Counted from the first letter of the stretch, positions 1 through 8,615 are shown. The stretch: 64,000 bases of DNA from Tous-C4FEB sp044356555 (GCA_044356555.1 JBIKWB010000012.1:1-64000), one strand, 5' to 3'. Notes: generated by a model from the sequence alone, not told the origin. Made by a program: numbers and translations.

Positions 1-64
1 GGGCCCAAGCACCCTCGATTTGCGCCACCAGCTCCGGTCCCAGATTCTCAAGTTTGCGTGCCAT
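1..64 (-). CDS. unidentified gene, N-terminal fragment cut by window edge
   Basis: An ATG at 64 on the minus strand opens a frame of 21 codons that runs off the left edge. It begins MARKLENLGPELV and no stop is visible. I do not recognise the family. It starts 37 bases after the stop of the upstream TonB-dependent receptor, which appears to have lost the end of its barrel. This frame could therefore belong to an inserted element such as a transposase gene, but that is inference from position only. Confidence 0.35.
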   Translation of the reverse strand, partial: MARKLENLGPELVAQIEGAWA

Positions 65-101
65 GCTCGAAGCCTGAACCGAATTTCACGTTTTGTATAG
101 T

Positions 102-2699
102 CTAAAAGCTATGGGAATTTGGTATGACGAGAGAGTTTATGTCGTAGTACGCCGTGTTGAAGGTGTCGCCGTCGCGCAGGCGGCGCGGAATCGAGATCGG
201 GCGCAACCGGATCTCGTTCATCTCCTTTCCGCGCAGGTCGTCACTGATGTAAAGGAACTGCACGGCAGTGGTACCGGTCGTCTGCTGGTTCCGCAGCGCC
301 GCCGGCGCCGTCAAGCCCGCCACCGAACGGTTAAAATCGAAGTCCACTCCCTGATTGAAGAGACGGTAGTTCATCCCGGTCACCGTCTGGCTCTCCTCTT
401 GCCAGAGGCCGGTGAGAACGTGGCGGCCGACCCAACGGCCCAGCCCTTCGTGCCATTTGCGCACATCGAGATCGAGGTAGCCGGTGACACGCCCGTTCTG
501 CCGCTTGGTGTCGCGCCAGAAGTCGTTATCAAGGGTCTGCAGCAGAAAGGCGCGGCCGACGTTCGGATTGGGCATCTCGTTTGGCAGATAAAGGGACGTG
601 TCGATGTAAACCGGCACGTCGCGCCCGGTACCAAACGGCTGGTAATAGTCGATGTGATACCGCTGTCGGTCGAGCGTCGCCTCGACCCCCAGGAGCCGTT
701 GGAAAAACGACTGCTCGAGGGTGAGGGAATATGCCTCAAACTTGCGGTTGATATCCTGCAGGTCGCCGGTGATGAGCTGGTTCTTGTAGTCGAAGACGTT
801 GCGGTCGGTGAGGGTGGGGGCCTTGAAGCCGACGTTGCCGCCGGTCTCCTCGTAGGCGCGGGTGTTGATGAAATTCGACATGTATTGCGGGTTGCCGGCG
901 ATCCAGCCTTGGAAGGACTGCAGATTGGATCCCGGGAGGCCGATCGTCGCCTGTCCGCTGCCGTTGTAGACGATCCCAAGCTGCGCGAAGATATGTGCGG
1001 AGGAATGGTTTTGCGCCACCAGGTCGGGCCGCCCCATGGTCACCGCGGTGGGATACTGCTCGTACCAGCCGGGAATGTACGTGCCCGGCGTGGGACCGGG
1101 AATGCGCCGTGTGTCGTTCACCGCCCACTTGCGCCAGTTCTGCGTGAGCATGGCGTAGCCCCCGCCCTGCGTGTAGTCGAGCCCGGTGTACGGGGTGAAG
1201 TTGGGCGGCGGCAGGAAGAACGGCGCATAGCCGATCGTGGGCGCAAACGAGGTCGGCGGCGTGCGCCGTCCTTCCCCGGCCTCGAAATTCCCGCGCAAGA
1301 GTGTCGGACCGAGGACCCGGCTCCGCTTGTTCTCGAGCAACACGGCGCTGACGGCGGTGTAGACGCGCTTTTCCCGATCGAAGGCGGGCTCCTGTTGGTA
1401 TCTATCGTTCTTGTACAAGGCATCCACCCGCAGGGCGACGCGCTTCGGCAGCAGCGTCACGTTGTAGCCGAAGGTTGTGCGGATCGACTCGAACGAACCG
1501 TAGCGGGCGGTCACCTCGCCGGAGTTTTGGCCGATGGTCGCGGTCTTCAAGCCGGAGTCGATCACTCCGGCCGCGCTGCCGAGGCCGAAGAGGAGGGAGT
1601 TCGCGCCACGGTTGAAGGTGATGGAACCGGTGTTGTAACTGTCGCCCGGAATACTGGTGCTGAAGTACTGGCGGGTGAAATTGGGCGCGCCCAACCCGCG
1701 CACGCGCGCTCCGCTCTGGGGTTCGCGCCGCGCCGCGTCCTGGTCCGGCCGGCCCGCCGCGTCGGCCAGGTTGGCGGCCGAGTAGTTCCCGAGGGGACCG
1801 CCAACCTCGGTGCTCGTCGTGTAGGTGAGGACCTCCTCGATGTTGGTCGTGCCGGTGTCGGCCATGAATTCCGGCGTCACGACCGAAATCGCGGCACCCA
1901 AGTCGCGCAGGTCGGTCTTGATGCGGGTGCCGGCGAGCGTCGAGGTGGCGAGGTAGCCCCGGTCTTGCTCCGTCGTCACCATAAATGGGGAAAGAACAAT
2001 CGGGTCTTCTTTCGGCGGGGTGACGGCGGTCTGGGCGTCGGCTGCGGTGCCGGCGACGAGCCAGCCGGCGAGGAGGGCAAACATAGTGCGTGATTTCATG
2101 GGTGCAGGGTCTTTCTGGGTAGTTTCTGGGGTTTTCTGGGAAGGCTGGGCCGCTTCGGAGGCGGCGTTGTCGCGGGGCCGGGGCGGCTGGGCGGTGGTTC
2201 CGCCGCCGGTGCCTTTCGGCCGGATGATCGCGTAGCCGCCGGTGGCTGGATGCCGCTGCGCCTGCAGCGGGGTGTCGCGTAGCAGTTGCGCGAGAGCCTC
2301 CGGGGGCGAAAGGCGGCCCTGCACCGGCCGAGTCCGCACGCCGGCGACGGTTTCGGTGGAATAGAGCAGTTCCACCCCCGCCTGGGCGGAGAGCTGGCGC
2401 AGCGTGGCGGCTGCATCGCCGGCGGGAATGTTGAACTCGCGCGCAGCCTCGACTTGGCGAGCGGGCGCGGCGGCGGCGGTGCACACGATGGCTGGAAGGG
2501 CGGCGATCACGAATCCGGCGCGGAAGATGAGCGTGGGGTGGCGCAAGGCGGTGGTGAAAAAGTGGCCGGCATGGGCAAGCGATGACAAGGGCGCTGACCT
2601 TGGACGAACGAGCGCGGAGAAAACTCTATGCGCGCAGAAAAAAAAGATTCGCGACGGCGGCCGGATTGGCCGCGGCGCGGGCGAGTTTCGAGAGATCAC
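102..2699 (-). CDS. STN-domain TonB-dependent receptor, barrel apparently truncated
   Basis: This is an outer-membrane TonB-dependent transporter of the kind that also signals through a FecI/FecR pair. A hydrophobic export segment lies near residues 58-78. An STN (secretin/TonB short N-terminal) domain follows at about 85-165, starting FNIPAGDAAATL. A Pro/Thr-rich linker leads to a second signal-peptide-like segment at 201-222 (MKSRTMFALLAGWLVAG). Next come the Opitutaceae-style 'VLSPFMVTTE...TLAGTRI' entry, the plug (about 235-390) and barrel strands. The barrel is only about 475 residues, against about 800 in the complete receptor at 26245, so roughly 300 residues seem missing. The true start is uncertain: 2699 is the first ATG, and 2099 would give a receptor without STN. 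The sigma/anti-sigma pair upstream on the same strand fits cell-surface signalling. Confidence 0.8.
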   Translation of the reverse strand: MISRNSPAPRPIRPPSRIFFFCAHRVFSALVRPRSAPLSSLAHAGHFFTTALRHPTLIFRAGFVIAALPAIVCTAAAAPARQVEAAREFNIPAGDAAATLRQLSAQAGVELLYSTETVAGVRTRPVQGRLSPPEALAQLLRDTPLQAQRHPATGGYAIIRPKGTGGGTTAQPPRPRDNAASEAAQPSQKTPETTQKDPAPMKSRTMFALLAGWLVAGTAADAQTAVTPPKEDPIVLSPFMVTTEQDRGYLATSTLAGTRIKTDLRDLGAAISVVTPEFMADTGTTNIEEVLTYTTSTEVGGPLGNYSAANLADAAGRPDQDAARREPQSGARVRGLGAPNFTRQYFSTSIPGDSYNTGSITFNRGANSLLFGLGSAAGVIDSGLKTATIGQNSGEVTARYGSFESIRTTFGYNVTLLPKRVALRVDALYKNDRYQQEPAFDREKRVYTAVSAVLLENKRSRVLGPTLLRGNFEAGEGRRTPPTSFAPTIGYAPFFLPPPNFTPYTGLDYTQGGGYAMLTQNWRKWAVNDTRRIPGPTPGTYIPGWYEQYPTAVTMGRPDLVAQNHSSAHIFAQLGIVYNGSGQATIGLPGSNLQSFQGWIAGNPQYMSNFINTRAYEETGGNVGFKAPTLTDRNVFDYKNQLITGDLQDINRKFEAYSLTLEQSFFQRLLGVEATLDRQRYHIDYYQPFGTGRDVPVYIDTSLYLPNEMPNPNVGRAFLLQTLDNDFWRDTKRQNGRVTGYLDLDVRKWHEGLGRWVGRHVLTGLWQEESQTVTGMNYRLFNQGVDFDFNRSVAGLTAPAALRNQQTTGTTAVQFLYISDDLRGKEMNEIRLRPISIPRRLRDGDTFNTAYYDINSLVIPNSHSF

Positions 2700-3089
2700 G
2701 GCACGACTTTACCTTTCGGTTTCAAAAAAACCATGGATAAGCCGAACAGCCAGCACGACGAACGCGGCTTTGCCACTCGGCCGGATCACGCGTTGGGAGG
2801 CAGGACCTTGAGGCCGGGGATGGCTACCGGAAGTAAGAGCACGCAAATCGGCGCCGGTCCTCGCTGGGCCAAAAGATCTTTTTCGGCCTCTTCCGCTTTT
2901 TTCGGCTCCCACCGAGTGGTGGCCGAAATGAGCGAAAAAAGGCGAAAAGGCCATGTCACCACCAAACCATCAGTCACCCTCCATCATTTTACCTCTCACC
3001 CGACCTTGCTGAAGGGGAGGTGTAATGATGACGAGTAGAATGATGCTACCGAAAGGCGGGAAGCCCGGCTCTGTCACAAGATCATGGGT

Positions 3090-3122
3090 ACAAAATCATG
3101 CCGGGTTCCAGCATGATTCTGT
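3090..3122. repeat. imperfect hairpin repeat
   Basis: Arms ACAAAATCATGC (3090-3101) and GCATGATTCTGT (3111-3122) pair with one mismatch around a 9-base loop. An ATCATGGGTACA stretch just before it resembles one arm. It sits in the spacer between the FecR and receptor genes and has no following T-run, so it is more likely a dispersed palindromic repeat than a terminator. Confidence 0.6.
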
Positions 3123-3150
3123 CCCAACGCGGCAACAGCAACCGAAGTCA

Positions 3151-3202
3151 TCGTTCCTCGTTATCTTTCTCGTTCTCTCAATCTGGCGAGAACGAGGAAC
3201 GA
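3151..3202. repeat. CGTT/AACG-rich inverted repeat
   Basis: Arms TCGTTCCTCGTT (3151-3162) and AACGAGGAACGA (3191-3202) are perfect complements. Between and after them are further CTCGTTCTC and GAGAACGA units, so several alternative stems are possible. The simple-unit structure looks like a repeat element rather than an operator. Confidence 0.65.
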
Positions 3203-3361
3203 TTACGAGAACGACGGAAACGTCTCAAGCCCTTCGGTTGCGGTTGCCGCGTCACGAAACATCCAGGCTGCCTCATCCCTGTCATCTGCGCAATCCGCGG
3301 TCTTGTCCGCGTCGGTCCCGTCTGCCGTCGCTGATCCTCGATTGGCGGGGATTGACAGGGG

Positions 3362-4456
3362 TCAGCGCCCGGCGCGGGACCGCAGGCTGGTGGTGTCGCC
3401 GCGGCGCTCGGCCACCACGCCGAAACTCTGCTCCAGCAGGGCGACGAGGGTCTCGTGGCGTTCGGGATGGAAGGTGCCGCCGAACTTCCGCCGGCCCAGG
3501 TTCGGATCTTCGATTACAAGCCGGTGTTTGATATAACGATTGAACTCCGCCACGACCTCGGAGAGCGGAGTGTCCTCAAAGATCAACCGCCGTTCCCGCC
3601 AGGCGAGGGTGCGGGCGATTTGTGCCGGCGCCACCTCGGTCACCGCGGCCGCCGCCTCCGGCGTGGCGCGGCCCAACGGCACGAGCACTTTTTCGCCGGC
3701 CGACAATACCGGTGCCAGTGCCGGCTGCGTCGCAGCGGCGGGCGCTCCCGCCCGCACCGGCAGGAGACTTTCGGTCGCGGCATTCTCCACCCGCACGCGG
3801 CCTTCGGTCACCAGCACATCGACGGCAGCGGCGTGCAACCGAACAACGAACTCCGTGCCAACCGCCCGAACGGTGACCCCGCGCGCCTCGACGATGAAGG
3901 GCCGGTGACTGTCTTTTGCCACGGTGAAACTGGCCTCGCCGCGGGCAAGCCGCGCCCGCCGCTCACCTGGCAAAAAGCGAATCTCCAGCTCGCTGTCGGT
4001 GTTGAGGCGGGCCACGGAGCCGTCGGGCAGCGCCACGGTTCGCAGGCCGCCGACCTCCGTCTGCGCGGTGAGATTGTATGCGCGGGTGTCGTGGGTCGCC
4101 AGCCGCCAGGTGAGAAAGACGCCGATGACAAGCGCCGCGGCGAGCGCGGACCAAACGGCGGCACGCAGCGTCTGCTGGCGGCGCGCCGGCACGAATGCCC
4201 GGCCGGTCGGGCTGCCGGCCGCCTCTGCACTCGTACTGGCCAGAGCCTCCGGATGGCGATCGAAGATTGCGGCCGTCATCTGCAGTTCGCCAAACACCCG
4301 GGCGTGTCGCTCATTCTGGCGCAGCCAGCGCTCCAGTTCGGCGGACTCCTCCGGCGTGAGCCCGAACTCGCGGCGCGCCAGCCAGTCGGCGGCGGCCGTT
4401 TCGATCGCGTCGAACTCCGCGCGCGGACGCTCGGGATGATTACGAGGTGTGGTCAT
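3362..4456 (-). CDS. FecR-family anti-sigma regulator
   Basis: This is an inner-membrane regulator that holds or activates the ECF sigma factor in response to the periplasmic STN domain of a TonB-dependent receptor. The N-terminal cytoplasmic part (about 15-70) has the AADWLARREFGLTPEE...RHARVFGEL pattern typical of FecR sigma-binding domains. One transmembrane helix lies at about 102-120 (SALAAALVIGVFLTW). The periplasmic FecR domain (about 135-235) contains LPDGSVARLNTDSE and RLARGEASFTV. The C-terminus (about 285-350) is STN/DUF4974-like. The length of 364 residues is normal. Its start overlaps the end of the sigma gene by 17 bases, which suggests translational coupling. Confidence 0.93.
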   Translation of the reverse strand: MTTPRNHPERPRAEFDAIETAAADWLARREFGLTPEESAELERWLRQNERHARVFGELQMTAAIFDRHPEALASTSAEAAGSPTGRAFVPARRQQTLRAAVWSALAAALVIGVFLTWRLATHDTRAYNLTAQTEVGGLRTVALPDGSVARLNTDSELEIRFLPGERRARLARGEASFTVAKDSHRPFIVEARGVTVRAVGTEFVVRLHAAAVDVLVTEGRVRVENAATESLLPVRAGAPAAATQPALAPVLSAGEKVLVPLGRATPEAAAAVTEVAPAQIARTLAWRERRLIFEDTPLSEVVAEFNRYIKHRLVIEDPNLGRRKFGGTFHPERHETLVALLEQSFGVVAERRGDTTSLRSRAGR

Positions 4457-5048
4457 CGGGATCGGCGGGGATCACGTCTCGGGCCTGGAAATACCGGCGG
4501 CAGCGCAGCATGCCGAGGGCGATCTGGGCGTTGACGGTGGCGGGGGAAATTCCCAGGCGGCGGGCGATCTCCTCGCGGGGGAGGCCGTGGAGTTTGCGCA
4601 GGGCGAGGACCTCACGGCAGCGGGCGGGCAGGGCGGCGATGGCCGCTTCGAGCAGGTGGAGTTCCTCGGCATGGCACAGGTGATCGGCGGCATTGCGCCC
4701 GTAATCCAAGACGAATGGCAGGGCGGAAACCTCTATGGACTCGAATGGCACCACCTTTTCGCGGCGAACGAGATCCAGCGCGAGATTCCGGGCCGTGGAA
4801 AACAGGAACGACTTTGCGTTGGTGATGCCGTGCGCCGCCCGGGCGCGCAGCACGCGCACGAAGGACTCCTGCACCACGTCATCCGCCTCCCGCAGACCGG
4901 GAAAGCGGGCGTGCAGGAAGCCCCGCAGCGCCGGCTCGTGGGATTTTACTTCCTCGCTGAACCACTCCGACAGCTCCGCCACGCCCGCATCCTGGAGGCT
5001 CAGGAGCGGCGGCCGGGCAGGTTGGGGGTTGGAGGGAGGCGGGGGCAC
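4440..5048 (-). CDS. ECF RNA polymerase sigma factor (FecI-like)
   Basis: This is a sigma-70 family factor with region 2 (FPGLREADDVVQESFVRVLR...SFLFSTARNLALDLVRRE) and region 4 (LPARCREVLALRKLHGLPREEIARRLGIS, a helix-turn-helix). It is expected to direct transcription of the receptor downstream once released by the FecR partner. The open frame extends upstream to an ATG at 5249, but that extension is Arg/Pro-rich with no family likeness. A GTG at 5048 gives 202 residues, the usual ECF size, and is preferred. No strong ribosome-binding site was seen for either start. The gene overlaps fecR by 17 bases. Confidence 0.88.
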   Translation of the reverse strand: MPPPPSNPQPARPPLLSLQDAGVAELSEWFSEEVKSHEPALRGFLHARFPGLREADDVVQESFVRVLRARAAHGITNAKSFLFSTARNLALDLVRREKVVPFESIEVSALPFVLDYGRNAADHLCHAEELHLLEAAIAALPARCREVLALRKLHGLPREEIARRLGISPATVNAQIALGMLRCRRYFQARDVIPADPDDHTS

Positions 5049-5403
5049 GGAAGAGAGAAAGGGGCGCGGGCTAAAGGTCAGGCGCAGCCGGCGGACGCGT
5101 GTGCGGCGACCGAGGCACGTTAACACGGCACTGCAATCGCGAGAATGGATAAACTTGGCAATTCCATTCCCAATCTCGACCCGCACCCTCATGAGAAACC
5201 GCAGATAGAGCCACCCCCATGCCGTGATCACCGGTCCCGCTCGTCGCACCGCCTGGCCCAGGCCGCAACATCGCCTTCCGCTGAAAGCTGCGGTCTAACG
5301 GAAGAAATTCGTAGCACACCCAGCAACTGCACGGTCGGCGAAAGGTTCTCGCGATTTGTCGTCCGATAATTGTGATCTGTTTCCGACCGCGATTTTTTCA
5401 CCG
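5049..5403. promoter_or_regulatory. divergent intergenic region, sigma factor / DUF4062 gene
   Basis: This spacer separates the leftward sigma-fecR-receptor unit from the rightward DUF4062 gene and should hold both promoters. I could not identify convincing -35/-10 elements or palindromes. The sigma frame stays open to 5249, so part of this stretch could be coding if an earlier start is used. Confidence 0.4.
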
Positions 5404-6999
5404 ATGACCGCGACCTCCACAAGATTCCGCATCTTCGTCAGCTCCGTGCAAAAGGAACTGGCGGCAGAGCGACGTGCGCTGAAGGAGTACGTGCACCGCG
5501 ATCCGCTCCTGCGGCAGTTTTTCGAGGTGTTCTTGTTCGAGGATTTGCCCGCATCAGGGCGACGGGCCGACGAGGTCTATCTTTCCGAAGTGGACCAGTG
5601 CGATGTTTACGTTGGCTTATTCGGCTACGCCTACGGTTTCGAGGATCAGGCGGGCGTTTCGCCCACCGAGCGGGAATTTGATCGTGCCACGGCGGCCGGC
5701 AAAGAGCGGCTGGTTTTTGTCAAAGGCGAATCGGATGAAAGTCGGCACGCCAAGATGCAGGCGCTGATCCTCAAGGCGGGCGGACAGATCATCCGGCGGC
5801 GATTCCTGTCGGTGGCTGATCTGAAGGAAGCGCTCTACGCAAGCTTGGTAGGTTGTTTGGATCGGCGCGGTATCATCCAGCACCGGTCGTTCGACGAGCA
5901 TGCGTGTCCAAGCGCCACGCTGGAAGACATCGACGCCGAGGCGGTGCGCGTGTTCCTGCGTCGGGCGCGCTACGAGCGCCAGTTTCCACTGCCGGAGGAT
6001 GCCGGCGTGGCGGAGGTGCTGGCCCACCTCAATGTCGTTGCGGACTCGGGCCCGACTCATGCTGCGATTTTGCTTTTTGGACGCAACCCGCAGCAATTCT
6101 TACCGAGCGCCGAGGTTCGTTGTATGCACTTTCATGGGACGGAAATAGCACGGCCGGCGCCCTACTATCAGATATTCAAGGGCCGGATTTTCGAGCAAGT
6201 CGACCAAGCCACGAATTTCGTGCTGTCGGTGGTCAATCGCAGTGTCGGCACCCGCGCCGAAAGCCCGCAGGCGCCGGTGCGGCCTGAACTTCCGCCGGAG
6301 GTTATACGCGAGTCGATTGTCAATGCGATCGCCCATCGCGACTACGCTTCGGCCGCAGCGGTGCAGGTCTTGGTTTTTGCGGACCGGGTCGAAGTATGGA
6401 ACCCCGGCGAATTGCATCCGCCCCTCACGCTCGCCCGGTTACGGCAACCGCATAACTCCATCGCCAGGAATGCCCGGGTGTGTGAAGCGCTGTTTCTTGC
6501 ACGCTACATCGAGAAATTCGGGACGGGCACGCTCATGATGATCCGCGAAAGCGTTGCACACGGGCTCTCCGAGCCAGGGTTCGAGCTGCGCCCGGGTGAG
6601 TTTGTCACAACGGTCTGGCGGGACTGGCTGACGACCGAGGTGGTGGGGGCGCTGGGCCTCAATGAACGCCAGCAGAAGGCCGTCGGACTAGTCCGCTCCG
6701 CGGGTCGAATCACGAATCGTGAGTATCGCCAGATTACCGGCGCCACGGAACGTACGGCCCTACGCGATCTGGCCGAATTGCTTGCAAAGCGAGTGCTGGC
6801 CAAGCGTGGCCAGACGGGTCGGGCGGCTCACTACGTCCTCGCCGCTAAACCCGACATAAACCCGCCAAACCCGCCATCGCCGGGCGGCGAGTCAAACCCG
6901 ACGCAAACCCGCCAAACCCGCCGCCGCCCAGCCTCTCGCAAGGAGATCGAAGTATCGAACCCCTCCACGAAAGGGCAGGCTGCCAAACAAAAAAAATAA
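5404..6999 (+). CDS. DUF4062 - HATPase (RecG-related) - winged-helix protein
   Basis: The N-terminus (residues 1-145, RFRIFVSSVQKELAAERRAL...CDVYVGLFGYAYG) matches the DUF4062 domain. The middle (about 160-400) resembles the ATP-binding part of AlbA/Schlafen-type 'RecG-like' regulators, with AAILLFGRNP, ELPPEVIRESIVNAIAHRDY, and the GHKL-like block ending FGTGTLMMI. A winged-helix region follows at about 415-480 (LNERQQKAV...TALRDLAELL). Here DUF4062 takes the place normally held by the AlbA_2 domain. The tail is Pro/Arg-rich and includes a duplicated 29-bp segment. The ATG at 5404 is preferred over 5356 because DUF4062 similarity begins right after it. The role is unknown; the architecture suggests a ligand-sensing regulator or defence-type protein in an accessory region. 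Confidence 0.82.
   Translation: MTATSTRFRIFVSSVQKELAAERRALKEYVHRDPLLRQFFEVFLFEDLPASGRRADEVYLSEVDQCDVYVGLFGYAYGFEDQAGVSPTEREFDRATAAGKERLVFVKGESDESRHAKMQALILKAGGQIIRRRFLSVADLKEALYASLVGCLDRRGIIQHRSFDEHACPSATLEDIDAEAVRVFLRRARYERQFPLPEDAGVAEVLAHLNVVADSGPTHAAILLFGRNPQQFLPSAEVRCMHFHGTEIARPAPYYQIFKGRIFEQVDQATNFVLSVVNRSVGTRAESPQAPVRPELPPEVIRESIVNAIAHRDYASAAAVQVLVFADRVEVWNPGELHPPLTLARLRQPHNSIARNARVCEALFLARYIEKFGTGTLMMIRESVAHGLSEPGFELRPGEFVTTVWRDWLTTEVVGALGLNERQQKAVGLVRSAGRITNREYRQITGATERTALRDLAELLAKRVLAKRGQTGRAAHYVLAAKPDINPPNPPSPGGESNPTQTRQTRRRPASRKEIEVSNPSTKGQAAKQKK
6847..6922 (+). repeat. 29-bp direct repeat in DUF4062 gene tail
   Basis: Copies at 6847-6875 and 6894-6922 differ at two adjacent bases. 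Each is itself built from AAACCCGCC-like units. They encode the proline-rich tail (NPPNP...QTRQT) and could expand or contract by slippage or recombination. Confidence 0.8.
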
Positions 7000-7516
7000 C
7001 AGCGCGACCGCCGCGAGAAAAACGCATCGAATCAGGAAGCCGTGATCTCGATCGGAGTCTCACCGGCAGGTCGCCGCAACGGCGCATTACCACGGGGAAC
7101 GATTTCACGTCCGCGCTTCACATCAACGGTTGGGATACTCGATTTGGCTGACAAATTCTTTGCCACGGATTTGCCAGCCGCGTGTTTTTCGCTTGTCCTC
7201 GCTGCATCCGACTGCATCTTTCTGCCTGTTCTAAACCACTAACAATCAACCTAAAAGCTCGTTCCATCAGGCTTTTCGGTTGTTGGGTCCGAGGCGATTC
7301 GAATCCCTCCCTCTCCGCCAGTTTTCGAACGAACCGTAAATCCGCCAGTTGCACTCCTGCCACAGCAGGCGAGGGGTTGGATAACGCCAACTCCCGGGCA
7401 AGAAATTAAAGGCAGGCTTCTGGAGTTCTCTAAGTCGGCCGGCCATAGCGTTGCCGGCAAGCAGGCGAGTGGCACCCGTTAGATGTAGCGCGATGGTCAA
7501 CGGGTAGGCTGCCCTC
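7000..7516. other. accessory spacer with att-like tRNA fragment
   Basis: No recognised gene is seen in these 517 bases. A 61-codon minus-strand frame (7032-7217) starting MQSDAARTSEK has a GAAAG just before its ATG but matches no family I know, so I do not call it. Two other frames contain the peptides EREGFESP and GEGGIRIA, the classic false translations of tRNA-Ser sequence. This agrees with the fragment at 7298-7320. Confidence 0.5.
7298..7320 (+). other. tRNA-Ser 3'-end fragment, putative attachment site
   Basis: These 23 bases, from TTCGAATCC to CTCTCCGCCA, match the T-loop, T-stem, acceptor stem and encoded CCA of a bacterial tRNA-Ser. The upstream sequence does not continue as a tRNA: there is no GGAGAGG acceptor strand and no anticodon arm. 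A 3' tRNA end without its body is what tyrosine-recombinase integration leaves at the far end of an integrated island. The partner site and an integrase are not in the window. Confidence 0.65.
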
Positions 7517-8611
7517 TTATTTCAGGTGATAGCCGGTGCTGCGGCCGCCAGCGTCATCCTTTGCCAGAATGTTCCGGTCTATCAGGTCGGTGATGTCGCG
7601 CAGCGCTGTATCCGGGGAGCATTTGGCGATATTCGCCCATTTTGAGGAAGTCAGCTTGCCGTCGAAACCGTCCAAAAGCCGGTTGATGAGATTGCGCTGA
7701 CGTTCGCTGAACGTCCCCCCTTCGTGGCGTTTCCAGAAATTCGCCTTCGTCAAAACGGCGTCGAGAATTTCATTGGATGAATTTATCGCATGCCTGAGGC
7801 AGGCAAAATACCATTCCAGCCAAGCGGTGATATTCAGGTCGCCACGCTGACTGGCCTCGAGAATGTCGTAATAGGCATTTCGTTCACGCTGGATTTGCGC
7901 GGACATGCTGTAGAAACGCTGCGTGCTGTTTTCAGAGCGCGCGAGGATCATATCGGCGATGGCGCGGGCGATGCGCCCGTTGCCGTCGTCAAATGGATGG
8001 ATCGTCACGAACCAGAAATGTGCGAGCGCCGAGGTCAGGACCGGATCGGTTGCAGGGCCGGCGTTCAGCCACGCCAAAAACCGGGTCATTTCTGCGTTGA
8101 GCCTGTCATGAGGCGGGGCCTCGTAATGAACCTTTTCCCGCCCGAAGGCACCGGAAACAACCTGCATCGGCCCTGATGCATCGGTGCGCCAGCCGCCCAC
8201 TGTAATTTTCCGCATGCCGCTGCGCCCGGTCGGGAACAGTGCCGCATGCCAGGCGAACAGCCGATCCTGATCGAGCGGCTTCTGATGGTGCCGCGTGGCG
8301 TCCAGCATCACTTCAACGATACCCTCGACGCTGCGATCCATCTGCGGAACGCCCGCGATCTCGATGCCCATGCGCCGCGCGATCGAGGAACGGACCTGCT
8401 GGGTATCCAGCTTCTGCCCTTCAATCTCGCTCGTCTTGATCACGTCCTGCGTGAGCGTGGCCAAGGTTGCTTCCTCGCGCAGATGGAAGCCCAATCCTTC
8501 CATCTTCCCGAGCAAGCGCCCCTGCGTATGCCTCACGTCACTCAACAGCGGAGTGATGGCGGCATGGTCCCAAGTGAAGTCCGGCCAGTCCTTGCGTTCG
8601 TGGATATACAT
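7517..8611 (-). CDS. Fic-family protein with N-terminal inhibitory helix and C-terminal winged helix
   Basis: Fic proteins transfer AMP or another phosphate-containing group to target proteins. The catalytic motif HPFDDGNGRIAR is complete at about residues 203-214, with the catalytic His in place. The N-terminal region has TSEIEG at about 60-65, which fits the inhibitory [S/T]xxxE[G/N] motif of class II Fic enzymes. The C-terminus (about 305-364; GGTFSERQRNLINRLLDG, SPDTALRDITDLIDRNIL) looks like a winged-helix DNA-binding domain. At 364 residues it has the usual size for DUF4172-like Fic proteins. Two palindromes lie immediately upstream, one touching the start codon, so autoregulation by the C-terminal domain is plausible. 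Confidence 0.93.
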   Translation of the reverse strand: MYIHERKDWPDFTWDHAAITPLLSDVRHTQGRLLGKMEGLGFHLREEATLATLTQDVIKTSEIEGQKLDTQQVRSSIARRMGIEIAGVPQMDRSVEGIVEVMLDATRHHQKPLDQDRLFAWHAALFPTGRSGMRKITVGGWRTDASGPMQVVSGAFGREKVHYEAPPHDRLNAEMTRFLAWLNAGPATDPVLTSALAHFWFVTIHPFDDGNGRIARAIADMILARSENSTQRFYSMSAQIQRERNAYYDILEASQRGDLNITAWLEWYFACLRHAINSSNEILDAVLTKANFWKRHEGGTFSERQRNLINRLLDGFDGKLTSSKWANIAKCSPDTALRDITDLIDRNILAKDDAGGRSTGYHLK

Positions 8612-8615
8612 TTAA

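Larger units (their letters stand above)
2700..3361. other. intergenic region between FecR and receptor genes, repeat-bearing
   Basis: I see no convincing gene in these 662 bases; the open frames here are short and lack family signatures. The right half holds two inverted repeats (3090-3122 and 3151-3202), annotated separately. A purine/pyrimidine-rich stretch around 2890-2960 could fold but has no clear terminator form. The promoter of the receptor gene, expected to be recognised by the neighbouring ECF sigma factor, should lie close to 2700-2800, but I cannot assign -35 and -10 boxes. Confidence 0.5.

Noticed and set aside
93..2093. 666-codon plus-strand ORF opposite the TonB receptor
   Set aside because: It is exactly antisense to a gene with clear domains and has no family motif; long antisense frames are expected at this GC content.
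7032..7217. 61-codon minus-strand ORF starting MQSDAARTSEK
   Set aside because: It has a plausible GAAAG before its ATG but no recognised family, and codon evidence is insufficient to call a gene.
7118..7390. 90-codon minus-strand ORF with EREGFESP
   Set aside because: This peptide is the well-known false translation across a tRNA-Ser 3' end, which lies here at 7298-7320.
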